Notes under the pieces: generated by a model
Databases searched by the model: none
Told to the model about the DNA's origin: nothing
What the model saw: only the letters and a program-made list of their open reading frames with translations
In this document: piece by piece, positions 34,890 through 45,530 of the stretch
Position numbering within the stretch: position 1 is the stretch's first letter
Layout of the letters: every line of letters begins with the position of its first letter
Position numbers and translations under genes: made by a program
Assembly: GCA_949987705.1 (NCBI GenBank)
Contig: OX465284.1
Span: 111,087,163 to 111,151,162 of the forward strand
Length of the DNA stretch: 64,000 bases
Source: Thereva unica
Taxonomy: Eukaryota; Arthropoda; Insecta; Diptera; Therevidae
Direction: 5' to 3'

Positions 34890-36632
34890 TTGAGAAATAT
34901 AGCGTATCAACCAAAGCATTCACAGCTTTGGCGAGTCTGGTCTGGTTGCTCTAGATATATCAAAGGCCTTAGACAGAGCATGGCACGCTGCTCTGTGGAA
35001 CAAACTCCAAGCTATTGGTATAAACTTAGTTCTAAGGTACTGGATTAAGAGCTTTCTTTCTGGCCGCTCTATCACGGTAGTATTGGACGGCGTCGAATCC
35101 AACCCACATGTCATTTCGGCCGGAGTTCCCCAGGGGTCAATTCTCTCACACGCACTTTTTCTAATCTTCATTAATGATCTGCTATCAATCCCCCCCAACC
35201 CACTTCACTGCTTCGCTGATGACGGTACTCTGAATTTCTCTTATTCCTTCGACAAAATAAGATAAGCACGTGCCAGACCTTGTCTTTACCACCGTCAACT
35301 GATGTCCACTTCGATCAACCGGGATATCGAATCGATTCTTCATTGGGGCGAAATGAACCGCGTCGAATTCAATGCTGCAAAAACGAAGTACTGTCTGATC
35401 TCCAACAAAAATTGTACCGACCTTCCTCCTATCTCAGTGGATAAAGAGAATCTAATGGCTGACTCAACTATCAATATCCTAGGGGTAACTTTAACGGAGC
35501 ATCTGCGATGGAATGATCACATATTCCAAATCGCCAAACAAGCCTCCCAATGCCTTGGATTTTTTTTTTTAATGTGAAAGACTAGAGTGTCAGGAAAGAC
35601 CCTTTATACTGTTGACAATCTATTTTCTTCGTATAGAGTGCAATATCGAACAGCAGCTCTAGTCGGGGAGGAAGGAACTGCCACAACCTACCCGCGACTT
35701 TGACATCGGGGCATCGAGAAACAACTCGCTGGAGTGTTATGCCTCCTGAAACGAGTTGAATCTCATCAACCAACCGATGACATGCGCTTGGTGGTGAAGC
35801 GGGGAAGGGCTAAGGAAGGCTATGACAAGAGGAATCAGGAATGTACACAAAGAAGGAAGAAGAAAGAAGGAAAGTTATGTAGGTAGGAAAGTGAAAAAGG
35901 CAAAGGACCGTGGGGCTGGTCGGGATTCGAACCCGGGACCTCTGGGATAGTAGCCAGACGCCTTACCCTCTAGGCTACCGAGGCCCCCCAAGGATTTCTC
36001 AAGAGATGCAAGTTTCTCCTCCAGCCAGCCGCATTGGCTACAATATACAAATCCTACATTCGGCCGCGCCTCGAATACAACTCCCATATCTGGGCAGGCG
36101 CTCCAAAAACCACCTTGGCTTGGCTCGACAAGGTGCAAAATCGCGCCCTCAAACTCATTGGTGATGGCCCCTTTCGCGCCTCCATAGACACCTTAAGCCA
36201 CCGTATGAATGTTGCAGCCCTCTACATACTTTATCGCTGTTACCATGGCGACTGTTCCACTGAAATTCAGCACCTCCTGCCTACACGGCAATACTTTTCC
36301 CGCAACACAAGACTAGCCCGCTCGGCTCACCCCCATACCCTACAGCCCCCCCGTTCACGCACAATACGGTTTAGAAGTTCGTTTATGAATACAACAACTC
36401 GACTGTGGAATAATCTCCCGCAGTCAGTATTTCCGAACTCGTACAACACCTTAGAGTTCAAACGTGAGGTTCATCGTCATTTTCTTCTACACCCTCCAGA
36501 CCCCCTCTAACCTTTCCTATTCTCCTTTATTCTTCAAACCAAGCTTACTACTAGACATTGCACCATGAACTGAACGACATGACGATCTGGTAGTATAAAG
36601 GGTTTCTCCTAAGCTTGGTTTTTTCATAAAAA
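34890..36632 (+). mobile_element. 5'-truncated LINE, same family as the intact copy, with SINE inside
   Basis: + strand fragments: FGESGLVALDISKALDRAWH, GVPQGSILSHALFLIFINDL, then CFADDGTL. A stop near 35262 and a frame shift follow. The part after the SINE (about 35990 on) ends NNLPQSVFPNSYNTLEFKRE at 36510, then 3' untranslated sequence and a short A tail near 36632. It shares long stretches of wording with 36934-39879 on the other strand. Dead. Confidence 0.8.
35561..35989 (-). mobile_element. tRNA-derived SINE, copy 2
   Basis: - strand: A box TAGCCTAGAGG and B box GGGTTCGAATCCC within the first 75 bp, a body similar to copy 1, and a tail ATT plus A10. GGATTT occurs at both borders (35556-35561 and 35991-35996), a likely target duplication of at least 6 bp. 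It interrupts the LINE between CLGF and LKRCKFLL. Confidence 0.85.
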
Positions 36633-36790
36633 AAGGTGGGAGGTTGTCCTGTCCAGTGGCGTTGGATTTAATAGCACAGAAGGCTTTACGGACTTCTTCT
36701 TCGTAGTCCACGTTGCGGAAACTAAATGTACCAGTATTATTAACAGTAGACGTAGAGCAATTAGTGTTACCAACTTTGCTCGTTGCATCT

Positions 36791-39700
36791 TTTTTTTTTT
36801 TTTTTTTTTTTTTATGTGATAGTCTAAGCTTAGGTGTCATCCTTTGTACTACTAGTCCGTCATGTCGTACACGTCATGGTGCAATGTCTAGTAGTAAGCT
36901 TAGCTCGAAGAATAGAGAGAGAGATAGGATAGATTAGGGGGAGTCGGGTGGGTGTTGGAGGAGATGGTGGTGAACCTTGCGCTTGAACTCTTGGGTGTTG
37001 TATGAGTTCGGGAATATTGACTGAGGTAAGTTGTTCCACAGTCGTGTTGTTCTTGTTATAAACGAATTTCTAAATCGGAGTGTGCGCGAACATAAGGGCT
37101 GTAGACTATAAGGGTGAGCCGAGCGGGCAAGTCTAGTGTTGCGGGAGAAAAGTTGCCGTGGAGGCATGAGGTTACTTATTTCAGAAGAGCAATCGTTGTG
37201 GTAAAATCGGTAAAATTTTGTAAGGGCTGCTACATTCCTACGGTGGCTTAATGAGTCAATTGAGGAGCAAATGGCGCTATCGCCAATAAGTTTGAGAGCG
37301 CGACTTTGCACCTTGTCCAGCCAGGCTAAGGTGGTTCTCGGGGCCCCAGCCCAAATATGCGAGTTGTATTCGAGGCGGGGACGAATGTAGGACTTGTATA
37401 TTGTAGCCCTGGCCGACGGCTGAAGGAGGAATTTGCATCTTTTCAGGAATCCCAGGCATTGCGATGCTTGTTTAGCGATTTGGAATATGTGGTTATTCCA
37501 CCGCAGATCATCGGATAGTGTTATGCCTAGGATGTTTAAAGACGGTTCTGCCGTAAGATTTTTGTTGTCCACTGAAATAGAAGGAGGGTCGGTGCCGGTT
37601 TTATTGGAGATGAGACAGTACTTCGTTTTGGATGCATTGAATTCGACACGGTTCTTGCGGCCCCATTCAAGAATTCGTTCGATGTCCCTGTTGATTGAGA
37701 TGGACATGAGATTGCGATAATGCAGACAAGGTCTGGCGCGTGCTTGTCCTACAGTATCGAAGCCATAGGAGTACCGTAGTGTACTGTCGTCGGCAAAGCA
37801 GTGAAGTGGGTTGGAAGGGATTGAGAGCAGGTCGTTTATAAAAATTAGGAAGAGAGCTGGTGATAGAATTGAGCCCTGGGGAACACCTGCGGAGATGGTG
37901 TGGGGGTCGGATTCGACGCCATCCAATACTACCTTGATTGAACGGCCAGAAAGGAAGCTCTTAATCCAGTTCCTTAGAACGAAGTCAATACCAATAGCCT
38001 GGAGTTTGGTTAACAGAGCGGGGTGCCACACTCTGTCAAAAGCCTTGGAGATATCTAAAGCAACCAGGCCAGATTCACCAAATCGGTGTATACTTTGGTT
38101 GAGGTGTTCAGTTAGGCAAACAAGGAGGTCGCCAGTAGATCTTTTTGGTCTAAAGCCGTACTGTTTGTCATTTAATATTTTGTGGTGCTCAAGATATCTC
38201 AAAAGCCTCTTGTTTATTATTGTCTCCATCACTTTGGAGAGAATAGAAGTAATTGCTATTGGGCGGTAGTTTTCGGGGTCACTAGCGTCACCTTTTTTTG
38301 GTATGGGCTGAACATGGGCCAGTTTCCAGGAGTCGGGATAGACTCCGGAGAAGTAGGATAGGGCGAAAAGTTTGCGCAGAGGTTTAGCCAAAGGTGAGGC
38401 ACATTTTTTAAGAACCATAGGGGGAATATTGTCTGGGCCAGTGGATTTATTGGAGTCAAGCTCTTTGAGACACCTATACACTTCACGTGTTCTGAAGAAA
38501 ACTCCGTCCATTGAGTGGGTGGAACACTCGATGGCTGGTGGTTGCGTGTCAGCATAGGGTAAGGAAGAGTTTGCGGCGAACAGAGATGCGAGTAAGTCGG
38601 CCTTGGGTTTGCTTTCTGCTATCACCTGCCTATTGTAGATGAATGGAGGCGTTGTGTGTGAGGTAAAATTCTTCCTGATGGAGGTTACCAAGGACCAAAA
38701 ATTTTTACTGCCAGCAGTGGAGTTAATGAGTTTATTTCTCAGCCTGTCATCGTATAATTCCTTGACTTTCCTGATGGTGGATTTACAGGAATTTCTCAAG
38801 CTTATGTACTCACGTCTAGATAGTTCGCTCGGAGAATGTCTGTACTCTCTGTAGGCGGCTTCTTTAGTTTTAATTGCATTCATGCATTCCCGATTAAACC
38901 ATCCATGCTGCCTAGGCTTTATGGATTTGGAGGAATGAGGAATGAATAGGTGCATACCAGCCAATATAATGTTGGTAATACAGAGAGCGGCAAAGTTGAC
39001 ATCGCGGTTCTGGAAACATAGATCCCAGTCAGTAGATTGAAAAAAGCGAATCAGCCCCCACCAGTTGGCCTTCCCATAATGCCAAACGGTTCTCCTAGGA
39101 GCTGGCGTAGTTGGGGTAGGAGATCGATATGGGAAGTGGGCGCTGATTAGACAGTGATCCGAGTTGCCCAGAGGAGAGTCAATTTCGACGGAGTATTTTG
39201 TTGGGTGCGAGGTAAGAAAAAGATCAAGGAGGTGGCGTCCTTGACCGGCAGTGTCAGGAATACGTGTAGGACCGTTGACAATTTGGTATAGGTTATTTGT
39301 CTCAGCAAAGAGCTCAGCATCCCTGCCAGAAACACTGGTGCCATTTGAGTAATTCAGCCAATTTACGTTGTGAACGTTGAAATCACCCGCAACAATGATC
39401 TCACAGTCCGGATGGGAGGATAAAAAACCGGAGATACGTTCAGAGATAGCGTCAAATGCTAAAGAGGAAGCTTCATTACTGATATTAGGACTCCTGTATA
39501 GAAAACAGAAGAAAATGACGTGCTTTGGAAGTAAAATTTTTAGACCGAGATGGTTGAAATCAGGAGTTGTACTATTGTACACCTTCTGGAAGGCTACGTC
39601 TTTCCTAATATAAATGGCAATTCCCCTATGAGGGGAGAGGTTGTGCACTAATGTGTACCCAGAAACCTGGAAACGATCTAAATCATCATTAGGTAATATT

Positions 39701-40060
39701 TGGGTTTCACTTAGTGCGAAGATTGGGGGAGAAAAAACGCAGAGATGGCACATCACCGAATAGAAATTCGCTTGCAGCCCACGGATGTTAGTGCAGTCAA
39801 TACAAAAATTTTTGTATCGAGGCTTAGTATGTACAAGGTCAACCTCCGTCGTAACCGGCACTGCCATTGTCATGACCATCGGGGCTATCGGGATACTCCT
39901 TGCTGGAGTGTTATGCCTCCTAACGCAAGAAGAATCCCGTCAGCTGACCGATACTGGCACTGACGCCGGCGGTGCCGAGACCGGGATGTGGGAAGAAGGA
40001 AAGAACTTACTTACTTGTGCAGTCAGTCAGTTCGATCACTGTCAGTGCGGGAGTTGATGA
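36791..40060 (-). mobile_element. LINE with long intact ORF and poly-A tail
   Basis: On the - strand: 5' untranslated sequence from about 40060 (boundary uncertain), the 981-codon ORF, a 3' untranslated region and an A tract of about 23 (T tract at 36791-36813 on the + strand). No ORF1 is visible, so the copy may be 5'-truncated or the family may have a single ORF. Confidence 0.8.
36934..39879 (-). CDS. non-LTR retrotransposon endonuclease / reverse transcriptase
   Basis: 981 residues without a stop or frameshift. Residues about 30-245 form an apurinic-like endonuclease (FALSETQI near 54; VAGDFNVHNVNW near 165; GNSDHCLI near 240). Residues about 470-740 form the RT: KSTGPDNIPP, ENYRPIAITSILSKV, GVPQGSILSPALF and the catalytic FADD near 697. 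The C-terminal part carries IWAGAPRTTLAWLDKVQSRA and ends LWNNLPQSIFPNSYNTQEFK. The protein nicks target DNA and copies its own RNA. An F replaces the usual Y of the YxDD box, as in several LINE clades. RT wording suggests the CR1/Jockey group. Possibly still functional. Confidence 0.9.
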   Translation of the reverse strand: MVMTMAVPVTTEVDLVHTKPRYKNFCIDCTNIRGLQANFYSVMCHLCVFSPPIFALSETQILPNDDLDRFQVSGYTLVHNLSPHRGIAIYIRKDVAFQKVYNSTTPDFNHLGLKILLPKHVIFFCFLYRSPNISNEASSLAFDAISERISGFLSSHPDCEIIVAGDFNVHNVNWLNYSNGTSVSGRDAELFAETNNLYQIVNGPTRIPDTAGQGRHLLDLFLTSHPTKYSVEIDSPLGNSDHCLISAHFPYRSPTPTTPAPRRTVWHYGKANWWGLIRFFQSTDWDLCFQNRDVNFAALCITNIILAGMHLFIPHSSKSIKPRQHGWFNRECMNAIKTKEAAYREYRHSPSELSRREYISLRNSCKSTIRKVKELYDDRLRNKLINSTAGSKNFWSLVTSIRKNFTSHTTPPFIYNRQVIAESKPKADLLASLFAANSSLPYADTQPPAIECSTHSMDGVFFRTREVYRCLKELDSNKSTGPDNIPPMVLKKCASPLAKPLRKLFALSYFSGVYPDSWKLAHVQPIPKKGDASDPENYRPIAITSILSKVMETIINKRLLRYLEHHKILNDKQYGFRPKRSTGDLLVCLTEHLNQSIHRFGESGLVALDISKAFDRVWHPALLTKLQAIGIDFVLRNWIKSFLSGRSIKVVLDGVESDPHTISAGVPQGSILSPALFLIFINDLLSIPSNPLHCFADDSTLRYSYGFDTVGQARARPCLHYRNLMSISINRDIERILEWGRKNRVEFNASKTKYCLISNKTGTDPPSISVDNKNLTAEPSLNILGITLSDDLRWNNHIFQIAKQASQCLGFLKRCKFLLQPSARATIYKSYIRPRLEYNSHIWAGAPRTTLAWLDKVQSRALKLIGDSAICSSIDSLSHRRNVAALTKFYRFYHNDCSSEISNLMPPRQLFSRNTRLARSAHPYSLQPLCSRTLRFRNSFITRTTRLWNNLPQSIFPNSYNTQEFKRKVHHHLLQHPPDSP

Positions 40061-43000
40061 CACCTTCACTCGCATAACACGTCACAAATTTATTTATTTA
40101 TTGATAATTTTATTAATGAAAGTTCGGAAATTTAATTGTTTAATTATTAGAACTTCACTTTAACAGCAAAAAAAAGAAAGTTGCAGTTTCAGCACAACAC
40201 AAAGCGACAGATTTCACTCGGTTTGATTAGGAACGGTACAGCACGAGACAATTTTAAAAATCGAAATGCCTGAGTGACCGGCGACAGCGCACCCCGCACG
40301 TCCGCACACCGTGCTAGCTTAGCCCAGACTCCACATCTGTGAAATATTTATTGAACTCACGCTAAGATTGACCTGGGCTACAGAATCATTTCCATGTGAT
40401 TCCAAGTTGCCTTTATGATGGCCCAAAATTTCTTTGCAGGCTTATGCATACACACCTGAATTTTTTTTTTTGCGGGGTTAATAAAATTCCATGGAGGGGG
40501 GAAAGAATGATTATTCTTTATATAGAAAATTAAATTTTACATTTCGGTCTATGGAGTCCTTTCTATAGGATTACAATTCACCAGACGATGATGATAGTAA
40601 GAACAACAAAAAAAATAATAGGAAAGCTCCCTGTGGGTTCTGTTATCGCTCCACCGAAAGTGGCGCATGTCCTTGGCTGTGATAAAACTCGATATATGTG
40701 CTTTGAATATTTTCAGTTTGAGATTGCTCGCGGCTTGATACGGTTCCACGCTGCTCCGTTTTAAATAAATCCAAGTATCGAAGTCCTGCGAAAAGCGTGT
40801 ATCCTGGCGAGTTTTCGTGTATTTTGTGTGCTTCCCTCTCTCTATTTGTATATAGCGGGGATAATCTCGGTAGACCTTAACTCAATTACACATTACGAAA
40901 ATAATCGGGAAATCCTTTTTTTCATTCTTCCGGCAACTGTTCTCTCTCTTGAATCAATATCCTTTTGGGTAAATAGTGATTGTAGTGAGAAGAAACCCGC
41001 AAGGATATTAAGTGTATATAAATAAAAAAAAATTAATAAAAAAAATTGCGTTGAGGGTGTTCCAGTTTATTACATTTACGATGATTCTGCCTTCTCCTTC
41101 CTGCAATTGAGACTTTGTGGTTGTAGCTCAAACAGGCAAGGATTGATTGGGTTCCCCCGATGCTTTTACGAGAGGATCTATAGTGTATTGCAGGAAGCAG
41201 TGCATTACGGAGTGCACTTAACCTGGTAAACGTGTCACAACCTGTTCTATATAATTTTGTGCAGCTGTACAATTGTGTGTCCTCGGGTTATCTTCATCCT
41301 TTTTATATTATAAGCGGCTTAAAACACACCGACAGCAATTTATGTAGAAAATATCATTATAAAAAAAATAGTTTACAGGGTAACAAAAAAAAAAAATAAG
41401 GCAAAACTTTTTGAATGAAAGGTACAGCTTAAAGTTGGAAAATTTTAACAGTGTAGTAGTGGCCAGTGTCCTAGGTTAAAATGTGATTTTTAAAAGTGTA
41501 CTTCCTCAGTACCTCTCTGTGTGTGTGTGCGTGTTCAATTGTATAGAAGTAGTTCTTTTTATCCTTAAATTATCTTTATCCAAAAAAAAAAATTTCAAAA
41601 TTTTTAACAGTGTATATGTGATTTAAAAAAAATTAAAAAAAAAAATTCATTACCAGCCCAGGTGTGTGCCAATCAACCATCTGCTTAAGGGTATTGCACT
41701 ATCAAGGATAATCTACACTTTAAAGTCAGGTTAGTAGAGAATCTCTCATTAATCACTTAAGAAAAATCCTTTCATTGCGATTCTGGGATGTGGGAGGGGT
41801 GGTGCTGGTGTGGAGGAGGAGTGGTGGTGGCGTGGAGGAGTGGTGGTGGTGGCGTGGAGGAGTGGTGGTGGTAGGTAGAATGAACTTCTTCACCATTCGG
41901 GGAGAATACTGAAATCAATAATTTATTGTACGAGTACTATATCAGCCACCGGTCTCCTTCTGGCGCCCCATTCCTGTCCGGTTAAATGAACATAAAAAAA
42001 ATAACCAAGTAGATAATTTGTTGGACGTCAGTGGTGTAGTGTTGAATCATCTTCAATGCCGCTCTTCTTTTATATACAATATATATTTCATAAATATATC
42101 CTTCTAAATTAATGACGACGTTCAGATAATTGCTTGGGATAATCAGCTTTCACCCCAAGGGACGATTGAATTTTGTTCCGGTTATGATTTGATACAATAT
42201 ATGTCGTAGAGAAGTCTCTGACCACAAACTAAATTTTTCTTTCTTTCTTATCTAACATTGTTCCTTTAATAGCCAACTTTTGTTCACAAGTTCTGAAGAA
42301 CACCTGTAGACATTGTTGTTGGTTTTTTTCTACACGTGGGTTAACGCAATCAATGGTCAGATGACAATTGGGTAATGGATTACGTGACGTCTACTTTAAT
42401 ATTAATTCATTTGCTAACGTTGTTGTCATATTTCATGTCTCAAGAAACATGCGATATGCGGCGTGATTATATCATAATATTGTAGCATGGAGTTTTGTGA
42501 TTAAATTGTTGATAAATATGTTGTAGGTTTGTGCTGAAATTGGATTTGTATTTCGGGTATTAGTTCGTGGAATTCAACAGATTGTTTACTGGACAAAAAC
42601 ATAGACAAACAAACGACCAAAACATTATGGATGTAGAGTGAGTTAGACACAAGAAGTCGTTTTTTTATTAAATTTTTACCCCTTATCATCTGAAACGCTG
42701 CGAATTAATTTTACAAACCAAAACTGTTACAGTACAGTGTAATGGGTCAGTTATAAAGCTAAGTGTGGTCTAACTACATCGGCGTAGCTTAAATTTCCAT
42801 TATTGGCTTTAGTAGAGGCCTAACCACTCTTTCACAAAAACACTAATTATAAACACTAAAATAAAAGTTGGTCTGCCAGACACTTGGCTCCGGCACAAAC
42901 CCGGCAGACCTTTGTTTTCTAGTATAAAAATCTTCAAACTTTAATTTTATTGTAGGTTGAAACTCTTACTTGATAGGTCAGTTACGATCCCAAAACAACA

Positions 43001-43903
43001 ACAAAAAAAGTGGTCTGCCAAGACATTAGCATACATCGTTTTTTTTCCATATTTTTATTCATTTTTTTTCCAATTTAAATTTTTTAATTAAACACTTCAT
43101 TTTGGTTTCACGCTACACTTGGAACTGTCAAATTGCATAGGCCATTAATGTTCAATAAAACGCCCGTGAAAAACAGTGGAGGGTTATGCTATCGCCGTCT
43201 CTTATCACTGGGAAACATTCACAACCGAACTTAGTATTGGGATTGTGAAATTTCGCTTGAGAAAATTTCATGGGCATGTAAACCTGAGGCCAAAATGTAT
43301 GGAATTTGGCAGTTCATACATATACGACCATTTTATTCGAACTCAATACTAGGCTGAGGGGTTAAACTGGTCATATAGGACAATTATCAACCCTATGGTC
43401 ACTTACGTAGCCTTAACTTGGTGGAAAAAACTCCAAGACCTTCCTAGGAATCACAGAAGCGATGAATATCTGTGCTGTTACATATATGTAGGACTGTATG
43501 TTAACTCAACACGGGATTCTGAGTTTTTTCTGTATAGTTGAATAGTTGGGATAAAAATGGCGAGTTGAATAGTTGGGATAAAAATGGAGAGTAATAAAAC
43601 GCTTTCTGAGATGTTTTGTACAAATCAAGAAGACCATAACCTAAAAATAATCTTGTATCTTCAAAATAATGACCTATTGAAATTATTTATGAAATTATTC
43701 AAAAACTTGTAATGAGGCACCAAATAAAAAAATATATATTTTCAGCACGTCATAGTCGTTTTGGTTTGACATGACAAGTGACAGTACTTTTGACAGTTGA
43801 AATAACTTCTATATAGTCGCCGGACCTCGGGAACTTTTGTGCACGATGGTAAACGAAAATTTCCCCTCTTGTTCGAGAAAGGGAGTAAACGAAAATTGGG
43901 AAT
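40061..43903. other. intergenic, AT-rich, nothing recognised except a G-rich repeat
   Basis: No exon was supported. Open frames on the - strand at 40549-40749 and 41033-41272 are unrecognised. The G-rich repeat at 41788-41880 is listed separately. Confidence 0.35.
41788..41880 (+). repeat. GGTGGT/GTGGAGGA minisatellite
   Basis: Units of about 24 bp (GTGGAGGAGTGGTGGTGGC) repeat three to four times. The G-rich strand has many short G runs and could form quadruplexes. Confidence 0.75.
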
Positions 43904-43906
43904 TTA

Positions 43907-44350
43907 AGGCCGTGTTACAATGTAGACGCTGCCGCTGTCGCAGACGCGAAACAAGTTGTTCTGTCAAATTTGGTCGCATTGATTGTAGCTTGCCCTGTTA
44001 CAATTGGTGTTGCTGCTAAGTGTCACAATCCTAAAAAAATAATTTGAATATTTGTTAATTGAATAAATAAATATATTTTAAGAACATTATATAACCATAT
44101 TTATGCAAAAAAAAATTTAAAATAACGTTTCCTAACTCACCATTTTGATTTGAATAAAAACCAATACAAACTTCACCGTGTCGCGCACCAAAAGTTCAAA
44201 AGTTCTCAACTTTGAGCAACGCGTCCCGCGACAGCAACCTGATCAGCGACCAATTGTAACAGTGTTCATCGTGTTTCATACATTTTAACTTTTGACAGCT
44301 TTTGCGACTGCGACTACTACTGCGACAGCGTCCCCATTGTAACACGGCCT
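43907..44350. mobile_element. 444-bp inverted-repeat element with TTA duplications
   Basis: Tips AGGCCGTGTTACAATG at both ends (inverted), followed by GACGCTG and GCGAC-rich stretches. TTA is at 43904-43906 and 44351-44353. No coding capacity. PIF/Harbinger-like target site. Confidence 0.8.
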
Positions 44351-44353
44351 TTA

Positions 44354-44741
44354 GGCGGCCTTTTCATGGGTGCAAATGGTGCACTTGCACCGGGCGCAGA
44401 TGGACGGGGACGCAATTTCAGAAAATGGCTTTCACAACAAATCAACAAATGTTTCTCGTGAGTTCATTTTCATCTATGAAAAGAATATCAATTCACAAAG
44501 CCCAAAAATATTCGGATGCCTCCGTATTGTATATTGCTGCGCCAAAAAAAAATTTTTTTTAAGCGAACTACACTCAGAAAAAAAGGGGAGATTACGGTTT
44601 CCGTGGCGCTCCGATTTGAGGTTAAAACACCCCTAAATAACACGAAAAAGTAAAATATTTACTGCGATCAAAAACTAAAGAGCTTATGGGGCGCTATATG
44701 GTATAGTGCACCGGGCGCAAAAGACTCAAGCGCCGGCCCTG
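44354..44741. mobile_element. hAT-like non-autonomous element, copy 2
   Basis: The left side reads (G)GCGGCCTTTTCATGGGTGCA, and the right end inverted reads CAGGGCCGGCGCTTGAGTCT, with GCGCCCGGTGCAC next to both. These match the copy at 48603-48817. The left tip is lost where the TTA-flanked element abuts it. Confidence 0.6.
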
Positions 44742-44990
44742 TGTGGAGTAAGCATACAGACCTGTTGTATTCAGATGTATTGACATAGGCAGCTGAAAGC
44801 GCCGTCAAACTAGCACAGTTTAAACCTGAAGATCTATCAAATGATCTAAGTATACACAATGGACGCCTTTAGGTCCAAGCTACTTTAACTCTGTTAAATT
44901 ATCGCTGTTAACTTAGCACCGTTCTTAGCATGACATTTGACAGTCCTCATTTTACAACTAATGACATCTCTTATTTTATAAATGGAGTAA

Positions 44991-45154
44991 AGGCACAAAC
45001 GGAACCAGTCCGTTCCCTGTCCGTTTTTCAAAATTGGAAATTTGCCATTTCCATAAACTTTCCATGAGACGAACGAGGTAGCCTCAATCAAGCGGACGGA
45101 GCGTCAAAGAAAAACAATGAAAAAACGAGCGGAGCGGATTGGTTCTGTTTGAGC
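44991..45154. mobile_element. short inverted-repeat element, tips AGGCACAAACGGAACCAG
   Basis: The right end inverted reads TGCTCAAACAGAACCAATCC, matching the left at most positions. Flanking TAA/TTA is imperfect. Non-coding. Confidence 0.5.
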
Positions 45155-45530
45155 ATTAACAAGCAAAAATATCTATATTAATAGAAGAAAGTTTCTGTAT
45201 GTATGTCTGCGTGTATACATGTGTGCAGTATAGCGGGGCACTAGTCATCGCAGAGCTTCGAAGTTCCGTGGGGGTACTCCTTGATGCACTCCATTCGAAT
45301 TTCAAAATGGCCGTCGAAATATGACCGAAGTTCAAAATGGCCATAAATGAATTTATGATCACCAGTTATTAATTCAAAATGGCCCCGCCAATATGGCGGA
45401 TGAATTTTTCCGATTCCAGTTAAAGTGGATATCTAGGGGTTTTTAGGGTAGCAAATAAAGAATTTATGATCAAAACTCATAAATTTTAAATTTCGATGAT
45501 AATATGGCGGACGAATTTCGCCTAATAAAT
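45155..45530 (+). repeat. ATGGCGGA/ATGGCC-rich repeat sequence
   Basis: TTCAAAATGGCC, AATATGGCGGA and related blocks recur five or more times in loose spacing. They resemble the arrays at 49.4 and 63.5 kb, but with a different consensus. Confidence 0.4.

Larger units (their letters stand above)
33610..36785 (-). mobile_element. CR1-like LINE RT, degenerate and split by another LINE
   Basis: On the - strand from 36785: FRNVDYEEEVRKAFCAIKSN, then TGQDNLPPFF (RT N-terminal block), stopping at about 36635. After the inserted + strand LINE it resumes at about 34830 with SGFRKGKSCETTLLKV, then GVPQGSILGPLLFSMYINDL and the catalytic MYADDVQIYL. It ends near 33610 with the KSLVLPYFNYASLVFPVLD tail. 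Frameshifts and stops are frequent. Confidence 0.7.

Noticed and set aside
41788..41880. CRISPR-like array
   Set aside because: Simple G-rich minisatellite without distinct spacers in a eukaryotic context.
42868..42910. short palindrome GGTCTGCC...GGCAGACC
   Set aside because: Too short, and no flanking duplication or second copy with clear ends was found.
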